Both the position numbers and the translations under genes were made by a program. DNA of 64,000 nucleotides from contig NZ_BDJF01000006.1 of the NCBI RefSeq assembly GCF_001895205.1, forward strand, positions 259,581-323,580. Reading direction: 5' to 3'. Under the pieces are notes generated by a model, which saw nothing but the letters and a program-made list of their open reading frames with translations, made no database searches and had not been told where the DNA came from. The stretch is from Vibrio injensis (GTDB taxonomy: Bacteria > Pseudomonadota > Gammaproteobacteria > Enterobacterales > Vibrionaceae). Below are positions 25,850-34,162 of the stretch, one piece after another. Each line of letters begins with the position of its first letter. The first letter of the stretch is position 1.

Positions 25850-28774
25850 ATGCCTAACGCAACGACTGGTCAATTGTATTCTGGGCATCGACTCTCTTCG
25901 GGTGGGGTAAACGATCCGCTCCTACCAAGGTTAATTCAAGCCATCAACCATGCCAGCGAAATCGAAATCTCGGTCTCCTTTATTCAACCGTCAGGCTTAG
26001 CACTACTGTTTGATCCTCTGTTCGATGCAATGCAAAGTGGCGCGAGGATAAAACTCCTCACCTCCGATTATTTAGCCATCACCCACCCCGTCGCCCTGCG
26101 CCGCCTGATGCTATTGGTTGAGCGAGGCGCGACCTGTCGCATCTTCCAATGTGGCAATGATAGCTTTCATATGAAGTCGTACATTTTTGTTCGCCAGCAA
26201 CAAGGGGAAGTCGTCGAAGGCTGCGCATGGATAGGCTCGAACAATATCAGTCGCACCGCTTTGTTAAGTAGCCACGAGTGGGCTTTGCGCCACGACTTTG
26301 AGTTACCAAAAGATTCACCAGCAGCGATTGAATTTACTCATATACGTCAACAGTTCAATGCCATTTTCACCCACAACCAGAGTCAGCCATTAAGCCATCA
26401 ATGGATTGATAATTACCTCTGCCGTTATCAACAAACACAGCAGCAGCGTACCATTGCTCAATTGGTCACAGAGGATGAACAAGAAACCATCGACGTTCCA
26501 ACACCAAATTCAATCCAAATTGAAGCTTTAGCCGCACTGGATGCCACTCGACAACAAGGTTATTCAAGGGGGTTAGTGGTGCTTGCGACAGGCATGGGAA
26601 AAACTTGGTTATCCACCTTTGATGTGATGCAAATGCAAGCGAAAAACGTGTTGTTTGTTGCCCATCGAGAAGAGATCCTACTGCAAGCAGAAAAAACCTT
26701 TAGCCAGTTGATCCCCCATGCCAAAACTGGTCTCTACAATGGCTCGGTACAAGATGATCAAGCAACGCTATTGTTTGCCTCTGTCGCAACCTTAGGTAAG
26801 CAAAATCACCTACAACGTTTTGCCGTTGATCACTTTGATTACCTAATAGTGGATGAGTTTCATCATGCCGCAGCAAGAAGCTATCGTCAGTTGCTTGCCT
26901 ATTTTCAGCCTAAATTTCTCCTCGGTTTAACGGCGACACCAGAGCGCTCTGATCAAGCTGATATTCTCTCTTTATGTGATGATAACTTAGTCTTCGAACG
27001 CAATTTAGTGCATGGCATTGATGATGAGATTCTCGCACCGTTTGATTATCACGGTATCTACGATCAAGCGGTAAATTATCAAGAGATTCCGTGGCGTAAC
27101 GGTAAGTTTGATCCTAATGCGCTTGATAATAAACTGGCTACATCGCGACGCGCTGAACATGTCTATCGTGAATGGCAAGCCAAAAAACAAACGCGAACCT
27201 TAGCCTTTTGTGTCTCGAAAAAACACGCGGATTTTATGGCGCAGTATTTTGTCGCCAAAGGCATTCATGCCGTTGCAGTGTACAGTGATTCAGCCGTTAG
27301 GCGTAATCAAGCGCTGCAATGGCTAGACCAAGGTAAAATTGAGATTATTTTCTCGGTCGACCTGTTTAATGAAGGTACCGATCTCCCCTCGATTGATACG
27401 ATTTTAATGGCTCGCCCAACCGAATCAAAAATTCTCTTTCTACAGCAATTAGGTCGCGGCTTACGCCTTTCTCCCATTACCAACAAACGCAAACTTGTCG
27501 TGCTGGATTTTATTGGTAATCACGATTCATTTTTAAACCGCCCAGCAACCTTATTTAATGTCAAAACACTCAGAGAAGTGATAGGGAAATTACAAACTAA
27601 CGCGCCACTTGCCAAAGGTTGTCATGTTAATTTTGATATTGAGCTGATCAACTTTTGGCAACGTTTAGCCAAACGGCTACGCAATAATGTGCAAGATGAT
27701 TATCAACAATTAGCGCATCAATTAGCTCATCGCCCAACCGCCAGTGAATTTTTCCATCATGGCTATCCGATGAAGAAAGTTCGCCAGCAAGCCATAAGCT
27801 GGTTTCATCTAGTCGCCAGCCAAGAAAATGATCCACACCTCAGCGAACTCGTCAGCCATTATGGTGATTTTCTCCTCCATGGCATTGAAAACACAGCGAT
27901 GAGCAAATCGTTTAAAGCGATCTTGCTCGAAGCCTTACTGGAACTTGATGGTCTGCGCCAGCCACCAACACTCAGCGCGTTAGCCGAGCGAAGCCATCAT
28001 GTGTTGTCACGTCGCCCACAGTTAATGGCGCAAGAGCTCACCGAAAGTGCCAAGCAGTTTCAAGCCAACGATCAAGGCTGGTTAAAATATTGGCTAGCAA
28101 ATCCAATCAAAGCTTTTACCAAGCCCAATAATAAATCGGCTCCTTGGTTTACAATTAACGATCAAAAATTTGTCGCTACCTTCGCGATAAAAGATCAGCA
28201 TATCGAGTTATTACACGATGCCATGCAAGAATTGGTTGATTTACGCTTGGCTGAATATGCCCAGCGACCACAGCAAAAACAGCCATCGAATCAGCCAGAC
28301 ATTGAACACTTACCTTCAGCCCAAGTGCTCGAGTTTGCCAAACAAAGTGATCCGCAAGGGACGATGTTGCCTTTTTACCCTGAACTTAAAATTGCTTGCG
28401 GCCATTTTAAACGCGGCTCTCATGAAGCGGTTCAATATCACTGTGTTGCCGATGGCTATGGCAAGTTAGACCCTAGTCGCCATTTTGTTGCCCCCGCAGC
28501 GGGAAACTCTATGAATGGCGGCAAAAATCCGATTCAAGACGGGGATCTGTTATTACTTGAATGGGTGACACCAAGTAGCGCGGGTTCCATTTCTAACTTA
28601 ACAATGGCAATCGAAACCCAAGATGAGACCGGTGATAACCACTATTTGCTGCGGGTAGTACGCAAAATCGCACCGAATCAATACCAACTGCAAGCGCAAA
28701 ACCCAAGTTATCCAGATATGCCAGCAACCGATAAAATGAAGACCTTTGCTCGGTTGAAGGCGGTATTGAGGTGA
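25850..28774 (+). CDS. PLD-nuclease/SF2 helicase fusion with C-terminal LexA/S24-like domain
   Basis: 974-residue multidomain protein. N-terminal phospholipase-D-type nuclease domain with H107-M-K109 and WIGSNNIS. Then an SF2 helicase: Walker A ATGMGKT (246-252), Walker B DEFH (335-338), GLTATPERSDQ, and the motif VI region QLGRGLRLS. A helical linker of DUF3427 type follows. The last 90 residues resemble a LexA/S24 peptidase fold: G885-N-S-M with IQDGDLLLLEW and NPSYPDM. The catalytic Lys position of S24 peptidases reads RVVRK and is not clearly conserved, so autoproteolysis is doubtful. PLD-helicase proteins are frequent in defence loci; a role in restricting foreign DNA is inferred from architecture. 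Confidence 0.85.
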   Translation: MPNATTGQLYSGHRLSSGGVNDPLLPRLIQAINHASEIEISVSFIQPSGLALLFDPLFDAMQSGARIKLLTSDYLAITHPVALRRLMLLVERGATCRIFQCGNDSFHMKSYIFVRQQQGEVVEGCAWIGSNNISRTALLSSHEWALRHDFELPKDSPAAIEFTHIRQQFNAIFTHNQSQPLSHQWIDNYLCRYQQTQQQRTIAQLVTEDEQETIDVPTPNSIQIEALAALDATRQQGYSRGLVVLATGMGKTWLSTFDVMQMQAKNVLFVAHREEILLQAEKTFSQLIPHAKTGLYNGSVQDDQATLLFASVATLGKQNHLQRFAVDHFDYLIVDEFHHAAARSYRQLLAYFQPKFLLGLTATPERSDQADILSLCDDNLVFERNLVHGIDDEILAPFDYHGIYDQAVNYQEIPWRNGKFDPNALDNKLATSRRAEHVYREWQAKKQTRTLAFCVSKKHADFMAQYFVAKGIHAVAVYSDSAVRRNQALQWLDQGKIEIIFSVDLFNEGTDLPSIDTILMARPTESKILFLQQLGRGLRLSPITNKRKLVVLDFIGNHDSFLNRPATLFNVKTLREVIGKLQTNAPLAKGCHVNFDIELINFWQRLAKRLRNNVQDDYQQLAHQLAHRPTASEFFHHGYPMKKVRQQAISWFHLVASQENDPHLSELVSHYGDFLLHGIENTAMSKSFKAILLEALLELDGLRQPPTLSALAERSHHVLSRRPQLMAQELTESAKQFQANDQGWLKYWLANPIKAFTKPNNKSAPWFTINDQKFVATFAIKDQHIELLHDAMQELVDLRLAEYAQRPQQKQPSNQPDIEHLPSAQVLEFAKQSDPQGTMLPFYPELKIACGHFKRGSHEAVQYHCVADGYGKLDPSRHFVAPAAGNSMNGGKNPIQDGDLLLLEWVTPSSAGSISNLTMAIETQDETGDNHYLLRVVRKIAPNQYQLQAQNPSYPDMPATDKMKTFARLKAVLR

Positions 28775-29066
28775 TAGCTAAGCCAATCATTAATCGGTGA
28801 AGGGTTTTATTATTATTTAATAAAATTAACCAACCAAACTGTATAATTATGGCTCAAATCACAATTGATATTGTTACACCTCTTTCGTTTGAATCACGAC
28901 AGAATCGCTTGGTGATCACAAGCGATGTATTACCCTAGTAACAAACTTTTGGACAATTTCGTGATAGCTATTTTATTAAATTAGTAATTCACAAATTACT
29001 TTATGTATTGAAAAATCGCTTAATTCACCGTCTAGTTTCGATTGTTCAGCTCATTATCTAACGTAT
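28775..29066. other. AT-rich gap between convergent helicase and RloC-like genes
   Basis: 292 bases. A weak AT-rich hairpin AGTAATT-CACA-AATTACT (28983-29000) could end the minus-strand gene. No ORF or strong promoter is seen. Confidence 0.35.
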
Positions 29067-31223
29067 CTATATCTGAGACATTTTCTGATAGTGTTCAGCA
29101 TACCCCGTGATTTTGAATAGTAACCTTAAACCTTCTCTAAACGCCCCATAATCAAACTCTTTGAAATCAATAATATTCTGACCAAGTGAGTGTGATTCTC
29201 GGTTTATATATCGAATGAAAGCCTGATACTTCACATCTTGGAGCTCTGGTTTCTGCATTACGTTACTCAAGTCTGATTTCTGCACAAAGTTGAAGAAGTA
29301 TTCAACTACGTTCCTCATACAGTTTGCAATCAAAGCAGCAGGTTGATCCTTGTCATTAATAACAGACCAGTATGATTGATAGTCATTCTGTACTTCTTCA
29401 TACTTCATCGTTTCAATAGTTGTACCTTTCGTATTTTTAGATAGCCGATATAGAGATTGGTTTTCTTTTCTGCGTTTGTGATTGGAATCAACAAGCTCAT
29501 AAAAGAAGTAAAGGCTGTGCGTGAGGACAAAAACTTGCTCCACCCCATCACCATTGAAGAAATCGTTCTTTATTAGCTGCCCGATATTGTAAACAAAGAT
29601 ATGAGACAAACTTGAAACTGGGTCGTCGATTACCGCAATTTTTTTAACGTGCGCCTCATCAGCCGTTTGTTTACCTTTAAACAATTCTCGGAAGTACAAA
29701 AAGCTAATTATCATTTTTTCACCCTCCGATAACGACAAGAAGATCGGTCCCTCTGTTCCAGTTCTTACAAGTCGATATAGGGCTTTTTCGTGCTTCTCAA
29801 TATGAAAATCAGTAATCCCAATATCAACAAGGCCTTTATTGATATTTTTAATCGAATCGTCAATGTTAACTGTTTGTTTTTGTTGCTCGGTTCGTTCAGC
29901 TTCGAGTTGAACTATCTCAGTATCGACATTTTCCTTATCTGCTTTCCACTTGATTATTTTGTCATTACTGTCTTTTTTGCTTGATTCATACCCTTTGATG
30001 GTCTGATCGTATTCCCAACGAACGATTTTCCAAAACTCGTCTTTAATACGTTTCAATTCTTGCGTTGAATTAGCAATTTTTTGGTTGTGAATGCCAATAC
30101 TGGCATTAACAGCATCTACATGTTTATTAAAAGAGGCAACGTGATCACTAAGTTCTTCCAACTCAACTTTCAGGCTTGGCGTTTGCTCTTTTTTCTGAAC
30201 TTTGAGTAAATTGGATTTTAATGTTCCAGCAATTAACGCATAAGACTCTGTCATTTCTGCAAGGAACTCGATAGAAAAAGGCGATGTCTTGTAGGTTTCT
30301 AAATCAGTAAGAGAATCAACTATCTTTTGGTATTTGGTAAGTATTTTGCCTATATTCTGCTTACTTTCTTCATACGTCTCATCAAAGTAGTCTTTGATCT
30401 GTGCGATTAACTCAGGCGTAATCGTCTTAGACTGGCAAAACGGACACGTTTCATCTTTAATATCATCAAGGTACCGCAAACCATCACTAACCCAGTCAGA
30501 GTTTTTCAACTGATTAATCAGTTTTGCGATTGGGCTATCTTCATTACCAATCACTATTTCTTTGAGTAGTTCTAATTCCTCTGGTAAAAGCTCTGACAAT
30601 GAAATCTTAGGTAAGACGGTGTAAGTAGTGGCTTTATCACCATCAATTGCAGTAACTTCCTCTTTAAGCTGTTCAATCGTTTTAATTGGTTTAACGGTTG
30701 GCAAAGGGACAGAAACAAGATGATCGAACAAAACGGTTTTGTCCCCCATTAACCGTTCAAGGCAAAATTTCAGAACGCGATCACCGCCAGAGTAGTTCGT
30801 CTTTATTTCCCAGGCCTTTTTTTCTGCCGTATCTTTCGCTTTCTTCAAAGCATCAATTTCTTTGTCAATGTCAGCTTGGTAGCCCTTGCTTTTTTCACTC
30901 AGTTGATCGATATCTTTCCCAAGCTGTTCTACCTTTTCCTTAACTTCTTTGTTCTCTTTGGATAGGCTAAAAATACCATTAATAGAATCTTTGGAATAAA
31001 AGTTATCTTGAATAAACTTCTGATTATAAACAAGAACCTTACACCCATCGTTTGTGTAAGAACAGTCTTTATATTTAGGATCATCAGGCGCATAAAAGTA
31101 GTTTGAGAATGTACTTTTTCCAGTACCATTTAAGCCATAAATGATGTTTACTTTTTTATCTGTATTGAGAGTTGTTGTGTTTCGATAACTTGCTACATCA
31201 CCAAGGTTTATTTGTGTAATCAT
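29067..31223 (-). CDS. RloC/PrrC-like AAA_13 ATPase, candidate anticodon nuclease
   Basis: 718 residues from MITQINLGDVASYRN (start 31223; the longer ORF extends 23 codons). Walker A GLNGTGKST (30-38), two coiled-coil stretches flanking a zinc-hook-type C260-P-F-C263, ABC signature LSEGEKMI, and Walker B/D-loop IDDPVSSLS. Near the C-terminus R637-N-V-V-E641 followed by H678 (NRESHS) matches the Arg-x3-Glu ... His pattern of the PrrC/RloC tRNA anticodon nucleases. RloC proteins combine exactly a zinc hook and this triad. No type I restriction genes are adjacent, so it would act alone. Ribosome binding site is weak. Confidence 0.7.
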   Translation of the reverse strand: MITQINLGDVASYRNTTTLNTDKKVNIIYGLNGTGKSTFSNYFYAPDDPKYKDCSYTNDGCKVLVYNQKFIQDNFYSKDSINGIFSLSKENKEVKEKVEQLGKDIDQLSEKSKGYQADIDKEIDALKKAKDTAEKKAWEIKTNYSGGDRVLKFCLERLMGDKTVLFDHLVSVPLPTVKPIKTIEQLKEEVTAIDGDKATTYTVLPKISLSELLPEELELLKEIVIGNEDSPIAKLINQLKNSDWVSDGLRYLDDIKDETCPFCQSKTITPELIAQIKDYFDETYEESKQNIGKILTKYQKIVDSLTDLETYKTSPFSIEFLAEMTESYALIAGTLKSNLLKVQKKEQTPSLKVELEELSDHVASFNKHVDAVNASIGIHNQKIANSTQELKRIKDEFWKIVRWEYDQTIKGYESSKKDSNDKIIKWKADKENVDTEIVQLEAERTEQQKQTVNIDDSIKNINKGLVDIGITDFHIEKHEKALYRLVRTGTEGPIFLSLSEGEKMIISFLYFRELFKGKQTADEAHVKKIAVIDDPVSSLSHIFVYNIGQLIKNDFFNGDGVEQVFVLTHSLYFFYELVDSNHKRRKENQSLYRLSKNTKGTTIETMKYEEVQNDYQSYWSVINDKDQPAALIANCMRNVVEYFFNFVQKSDLSNVMQKPELQDVKYQAFIRYINRESHSLGQNIIDFKEFDYGAFREGLRLLFKITGYAEHYQKMSQI

Positions 31224-31508
31224 ATTCGGCCTATACAAACTGGAAATTGAACTTATTAGCCATGCTGATTTGAAACATCGAACCAGATGCATCCAATATC
31301 ATATCAACTTTTAGAATGAGAAAAAGTATGTCAAATCACGGCTCGGCAATACGGTGAATTAATTAGGTGTAACTTAAAAAGGGGCAAAAACGTGTTTGAT
31401 CCCCCCCATACCCCTGTAAATACCCAGTACATTTTACCTTTACGTGGTGGCCATAAAACCATAGCTGGGGTTAGCTTACCAATCGAAAGCATCGCCCATA
31501 ATTGTTTA

Positions 31509-31807
31509 TTATTTCAGGTGATTTTTCGGTAACTGAGATTGCCCCAATACAGCTACGATTAAGATGAAATTCTCTTCCTTTGTGAAGTAAGCAGTGTGTT
31601 TTCCAATCGGAAAGTAAAAGCCGTTACTATATATTTCATGGCAGCTTCGTCCTAAATCAGGATTATCAGCGAGCATTTGAAAGCCAGAAAGTAGTGTTTC
31701 TTTATAACGTTACCACTGTAATTCGGAAAATTGTTGATGATATAATTTTTTACTTTACGTAAATGAGTTTGAGCCAAACTACTCAGTTTATATTGTTTAC
31801 TGTGCAT
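31509..31807 (-). pseudogene. Degraded RelE/ParE-type toxin gene
   Basis: Begins MHSKQYKLSSLAQTHLRKVK eight bases after the phd stop. It changes frame around 31730 (one T missing in the run before CCGAATTACAG) and would also hit a TAA in place of the expected Gln codon before RYKETLLSGFQMLADNP. The rest reads on to LIVAVLGQSQLPKNHLK and a stop at 31509. Both lesions inactivate the toxin. Reconstructed by hand translation of the minus strand. Confidence 0.75.
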
Positions 31808-31815
31808 ATTGTTTG

Positions 31816-32058
31816 TTATAACTCATTCAAAAAGTCTTTACCATCAACGACATTGCCTTTTGCCAAGTCATCTTTAGCCGCGTTGAAACAATGTTTAAGA
31901 TATTCTGTTTTCATCATTTCAAGCTCTTCGTAGTCATGTATAGACATCACGACAACAGCATCTTTGCTGTTTTTACTGATCTTAATTGGTTGGCGTTGAG
32001 CATTAAGAAGCAATTCACCAAAATTTCGTTTAGCGTCATTTGCTGTTAATGTATACAT
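31816..32058 (-). CDS. Phd/YefM-family antitoxin
   Basis: 80-residue antitoxin. N-terminal DNA-binding fold MYTLTANDAKRNFGELLLNAQ followed by PIKISKNSKDAVVVMSIHDYEELE, then a C-terminal toxin-neutralising tail. GGAGA ribosome binding site. The gene is intact while its ParE-type toxin partner immediately downstream is disrupted, so it may persist as a repressor or an orphan antitoxin. Confidence 0.88.
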   Translation of the reverse strand: MYTLTANDAKRNFGELLLNAQRQPIKISKNSKDAVVVMSIHDYEELEMMKTEYLKHCFNAAKDDLAKGNVVDGKDFLNEL

Positions 32059-32101
32059 GGTTATTCTCCACAGTCTTAAGTCTAATCGGAGTATAGCTCA
32101 T

Positions 32102-32143
32102 CACACGAAGCGGTCAATGTGATTAAATCGCACGAAGCGTGTG
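32102..32143 (-). promoter_or_regulatory. Candidate autoregulatory sites upstream of phd
   Basis: CACGAAGCG occurs at 32104-32112 (final base of the first copy region fits) and 32131-32139, the second within the palindrome CACG-AAG-CGTG. The spacing and position (45-85 bases before the start) suit Phd operator binding. Speculative. Confidence 0.35.
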
Positions 32144-32231
32144 AAAAGGTAAGCTAACAAGGCGTTAGATCGCTCGTTTGTGCTGGGCGTGAGATAATCT
32201 TCGATTAACTCAACCATTTTTAAGGATAAAA

Positions 32232-34079
32232 ATGTCTGCCAGTGCTTACCTTAACCAACTCAACCAAGATTACTTGGCCATTCACCGCCGCAAAGAAGAT
32301 TACTTTTGGCAAACCTACATGGGCATTAGTGATGATCAAGCGGGGGCAACCAAAGCCCAAACCGAGTGGACTCACTTTCTCTCACAAGGATCAAGAATAG
32401 AAGAAATCCGCCAACAGATCGCCGCGGCAGAAAACATCAGCGATAACGAGCAACGAGAGCAAACCCTGCAAGGGCTAAATGGCTGGTTAGCCATGTTCCA
32501 AGCCCATGCGATAGAATCTCGCCAAGCTCAGCAACTGAAAAACGAACTGATCGAGTTCGAAGCTGAGCTATTTCGCAAAAAGCAGCAACATGTGCTGACT
32601 TACACAAACGAACACGGTGAGGCGATTGAAGCCAGTTTACCGGTGCTCAGTTCAACCATTCGTGCCAATAATCTTGAGTCCGTGCGTCAATCAGCCCATC
32701 AATCGCTGCTAGCACTCGAGCAATGGTTGCTTGAACAAGGCTTTTTGCCATTAGTACAAAAACGTAACGCCTTTGCGCGCGCCATGGGTTATGCCAATTA
32801 CTTTGACTATTCGGTACAAAAGACCGAAAAGATGAGCAGCGAAGCGCTGTTTACCATTTTGGATGATTTCGAGCAGCGCACCCGTCAACGCCATCAAGAG
32901 AGCTTAAGCACACTGGTTGCTGAGCAAGGGGAAGAATGCCTCAAAGGGCACAATTTTGTTTTCTCGTTTGCTGGCGATGTGATGCGTGATCTCGACCCTT
33001 ATGTGCCGTTTTCGCAATCCTTACGCCGTTGGGTAGAATCGTTTGGCCGCTTACATATCAACTATTCAGAGGCTGAGCTGACTTTAGATTTGCTGGATCG
33101 CAAAGGAAAATACCCCAATGGTTTTTGTCATGGCCCGATCCCCTCTTTTTACCATCAAGGACAATGGGTTGCGGCTAAAGTCAACTTTACCTCCAATGCC
33201 AAACCTGACCAAATCGGCAGTGGCTATGATGGTATCAATACCCTGTTTCATGAAGGTGGCCATGCGGCGCATTTCGCCAATGTGAAGCTCAATGCCCCTT
33301 GCTTCTCACAAGAGTTTGCGCCAACCTCCATGGCCTACGCTGAAACGCAATCGATGTTTTGCGATAGCCTACTCAACGACGCCGATTGGCTAAAACGCTA
33401 TGCCTTGGATAGCAAGGGCAACCCGGTTCCTGATCGTGTCATTCAAGCGATGGTGAATAACCGCCAGCCATTCAAAGCGTATCAAGAACGAAGCATTCTG
33501 CTGGTGCCTTATTTTGAACGCGCCTTGTACCAATTGAGCGATGAGCAGTTAACCGCTGAACAGGTGACGGCTTTAGCCCGTGAAACCGAGCAGCGTATTC
33601 TTGGCCTTGAGTCGAGCCCTCGCCCACTGTTGGCGATCCCGCACCTATTATCCGATGAATCAGCCTGCGCTTACCAAGGTTACTTATTGGCTCATATGGC
33701 GGTGTATCAAACGCGGGCTTACTTTATGGAAAAGTTTGGCTACCTAACAGATAACCCACAGATTGGCCCATTGCTCGCTAAGCATTATTGGCACAAAGGT
33801 AACCAAGTCTCACATTCTGAATCGATCCAAAGTCTTACTGGTGAAGGCTTTAATGCTAAATATCTGGCCGATGTCTGTAACCTTTCTGCCGAGCAATCTT
33901 GGCAACAAGAGCTACAAAAAATCGCGGCGATGCAAAGCCGTCAACCGAGCAGTCCTGCGCCACTGAATGCGAAAATCACCATCGTCGATGGAGAGCAAGT
34001 GATTGCGTCTAATGCGGTGTCTGATGACGAGATGTGCCAACAGTTTGAAGATTACATTATGCAGACTTACGGCTGTTAA
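32232..34079 (+). CDS. M3-family zinc oligopeptidase
   Basis: 615-residue cytoplasmic metallopeptidase of the M3 (thimet oligopeptidase/PepF-like) family that cleaves short peptides. The zinc motif is LFHEGGHAAHF (H-E-x-x-H near residues 338-342), with the third ligand Glu expected in the APTSMAYAETQSMF segment. No signal peptide. AAGGA precedes the start. Monocistronic; convergent with the SWIM-domain gene across a long imperfect palindrome. Confidence 0.92.
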   Translation: MSASAYLNQLNQDYLAIHRRKEDYFWQTYMGISDDQAGATKAQTEWTHFLSQGSRIEEIRQQIAAAENISDNEQREQTLQGLNGWLAMFQAHAIESRQAQQLKNELIEFEAELFRKKQQHVLTYTNEHGEAIEASLPVLSSTIRANNLESVRQSAHQSLLALEQWLLEQGFLPLVQKRNAFARAMGYANYFDYSVQKTEKMSSEALFTILDDFEQRTRQRHQESLSTLVAEQGEECLKGHNFVFSFAGDVMRDLDPYVPFSQSLRRWVESFGRLHINYSEAELTLDLLDRKGKYPNGFCHGPIPSFYHQGQWVAAKVNFTSNAKPDQIGSGYDGINTLFHEGGHAAHFANVKLNAPCFSQEFAPTSMAYAETQSMFCDSLLNDADWLKRYALDSKGNPVPDRVIQAMVNNRQPFKAYQERSILLVPYFERALYQLSDEQLTAEQVTALARETEQRILGLESSPRPLLAIPHLLSDESACAYQGYLLAHMAVYQTRAYFMEKFGYLTDNPQIGPLLAKHYWHKGNQVSHSESIQSLTGEGFNAKYLADVCNLSAEQSWQQELQKIAAMQSRQPSSPAPLNAKITIVDGEQVIASNAVSDDEMCQQFEDYIMQTYGC

Positions 34080-34084
34080 CGGCT

Positions 34085-34150
34085 CTATCCCCTGACGACT
34101 TGAGCAGCGGTGATCTTTATTGCCAGCAACCTCAAGTGGTTTGGGGATAG
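34085..34150. repeat. Long imperfect palindrome between convergent genes
   Basis: CTATCCCC (34085-34092) pairs with GGGGATAG (34143-34150) and ACTTGAG (34098-34104) with CTCAAGT (34131-34137), separated by a symmetric 5x5 internal mismatch. No T run follows on either strand. It may act as a bidirectional 3' end or be a palindromic interspersed repeat. Confidence 0.55.
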
Positions 34151-34162
34151 AAAACCCACAGC

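Noticed and set aside
28499..28774. Autoproteolytic LexA-type switch in the helicase
   Set aside because: The S24 Lys is not clearly present (RVVRK) and no Ala-Gly or Cys-Gly cleavage site can be assigned, so self-cleavage is not claimed.
32155..32180. GTTAGAT next to GCTAACAAGGC near the TA module looked like an integron attC end
   Set aside because: Only one core site fits and there is no partner core or stem to form an attC; no integrase nearby.
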